Assembly (NCBI RefSeq): GCF_028609865.1
Contig: NZ_CP063194.1
Location: 1,364,001 to 1,428,000, forward strand
From: Corynebacterium jeddahense
GTDB lineage: Bacteria; Actinomycetota; Actinomycetes; Mycobacteriales; Mycobacteriaceae
Length of the DNA: 64,000 bases
Direction of reading: 5' to 3'
The notes beneath the pieces were generated by a model that was not told the origin of the DNA, made no database searches, and saw only the letters and a list, made by a program, of their open reading frames with translations. How positions within the stretch are numbered: position 1 is the first letter of the stretch; each line of letters opens with the position of its first letter. Made by a program: the position numbers and the translations under genes. Below are positions 63,490 to 64,000 of the stretch, in pieces.

Positions 63490-64000
63490 CTAGTGGCGCT
63501 CGAGGTCGCGGTGGATGACGCTCACGTCGACCTGTCCCTGCTGGCGCAGGCGCTTGCCGATCGCCTCGGCGACGGCGACGGAGCGGTGGTGGCCGCCCGT
63601 GCAGCCCACGCCGACGGTGATGAAGTCCTTGCCCTCGTGGTGGTACCCGCCGAGGGTGCTGGTGAGCAGGTCGACGAACCCGTCGACGTACTCGCGCGCT
63701 CCCGGCTGCGAGAGCACGTAGTCCGCCACCGCGGCATCGACGCCGCGGAATTCGCGCAGCTCCTCGATCCAGTACGGGTTGGGCAGGAAACGCACGTCGA
63801 GGACGATGTCCGCGTCGCGGGGCGAGCCGTGCTTGAAACCGAACGACTCGATGGTGACGTGCTGGCGTCCCGCGGGCAGCTCGCCCACGGACGCCTCCAC
63901 CGCGCGGCGCAGGTCGTGGACGGACAGGTTCGAGGTGTCGATGATGATGTCCGCCGCCGCCCGCAGCTCCTCCAGCTCCGCCCGCTCGCGCTCGATGCCG
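63490..64000 (-). CDS. rapZ: RNase adapter RapZ (partial, N terminus outside the window)
   Basis: Only the C-terminal ~170 residues are present, the frame running off the window at 64000 (reads [20 protein letters not shown] at the edge). The C-terminal RapZ domain is clear: [40 protein letters not shown]. The N-terminal P-loop kinase-like domain is not in the window. RapZ binds small RNAs/UDP-GlcNAc pathway signals in other bacteria; actinobacterial role unclear. Confidence 0.93.
   Translation of the reverse strand, partial: GIERERAELEELRAAADIIIDTSNLSVHDLRRAVEASVGELPAGRQHVTIESFGFKHGSPRDADIVLDVRFLPNPYWIEELREFRGVDAAVADYVLSQPGAREYVDGFVDLLTSTLGGYHHEGKDFITVGVGCTGGHHRSVAVAEAIGKRLRQQGQVDVSVIHRDLERH

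Overview
The window is a gene-dense, high-GC actinobacterial chromosome segment. Gene content and order point to the genus Corynebacterium: mycothiol ligase mshC, an MptB-type mannosyltransferase, acn followed by the TetR repressor acnR, a RipA-like NlpC/P60 hydrolase beside an Rv1476-type membrane protein, the SUF operon headed by sufR, ctaA/ctaB flanking tkt-tal-zwf-opcA-pgl, and gap-pgk-tpiA next to whiA-yvcK-rapZ. Species cannot be named from sequence alone. There is no CRISPR array, rRNA, intact transposase or replication origin; one tRNA (Leu, GAG) is present.

Layout. 1-10 kb: RecB-type nuclease; aspA-dcu-fhs (aspartate/fumarate and one-carbon metabolism); HAD hydrolase; mshC; uppP; a lipoprotein. 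9.9-13.9 kb: pyrD, then an AT-richer accessory insert (about 11.06-13.33 kb) bounded by two diverged copies of the pyrD 3' end. The insert encodes a secreted two-cysteine protein, a small two-helix membrane protein and an SdpI-family membrane protein; this is the best candidate for an undescribed toxin/immunity cassette. 13.9-22 kb: YbhB protein, a heterodimeric ABC exporter with complementary degenerate ATP sites, tRNA-Leu, a TVP38/DedA-like protein, SPFH-NfeD and DUF3097. 22-31 kb: hemH, the RipA-like hydrolase, acn-acnR. 31-37 kb: ACT/UPF0210 pair, a MerR pseudogene with a preserved promoter, a RelE/Phd module, two glutamine-amidotransferase paralogues and a DUF222-HNH protein. 37-45 kb: ABC-F protein and sufR-B-D-C-S-U-T. 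45-57.8 kb: mannosyltransferase plus ABC exporter, heme A synthesis (ctaA, ctaB), pentose-phosphate operon. 57.8-64 kb: secG, lower glycolysis, and the start of a whiA-yvcK-rapZ cluster cut by the window end.

Regulation visible in the DNA includes an AcnR-like operator upstream of acn, an ACACT-N5-TGTGA SufR-type operator upstream of sufR, a perfect dyad upstream of the antitoxin, a CRP/GlxR-like site at 35.3 kb, and a recurrent pattern in which a TAnnnT-type -10 element lies 6-8 nt before a start codon, implying many leaderless mRNAs. That pattern was used to choose several starts. Positions of motifs and estimated identities were read by eye; no database search was run.
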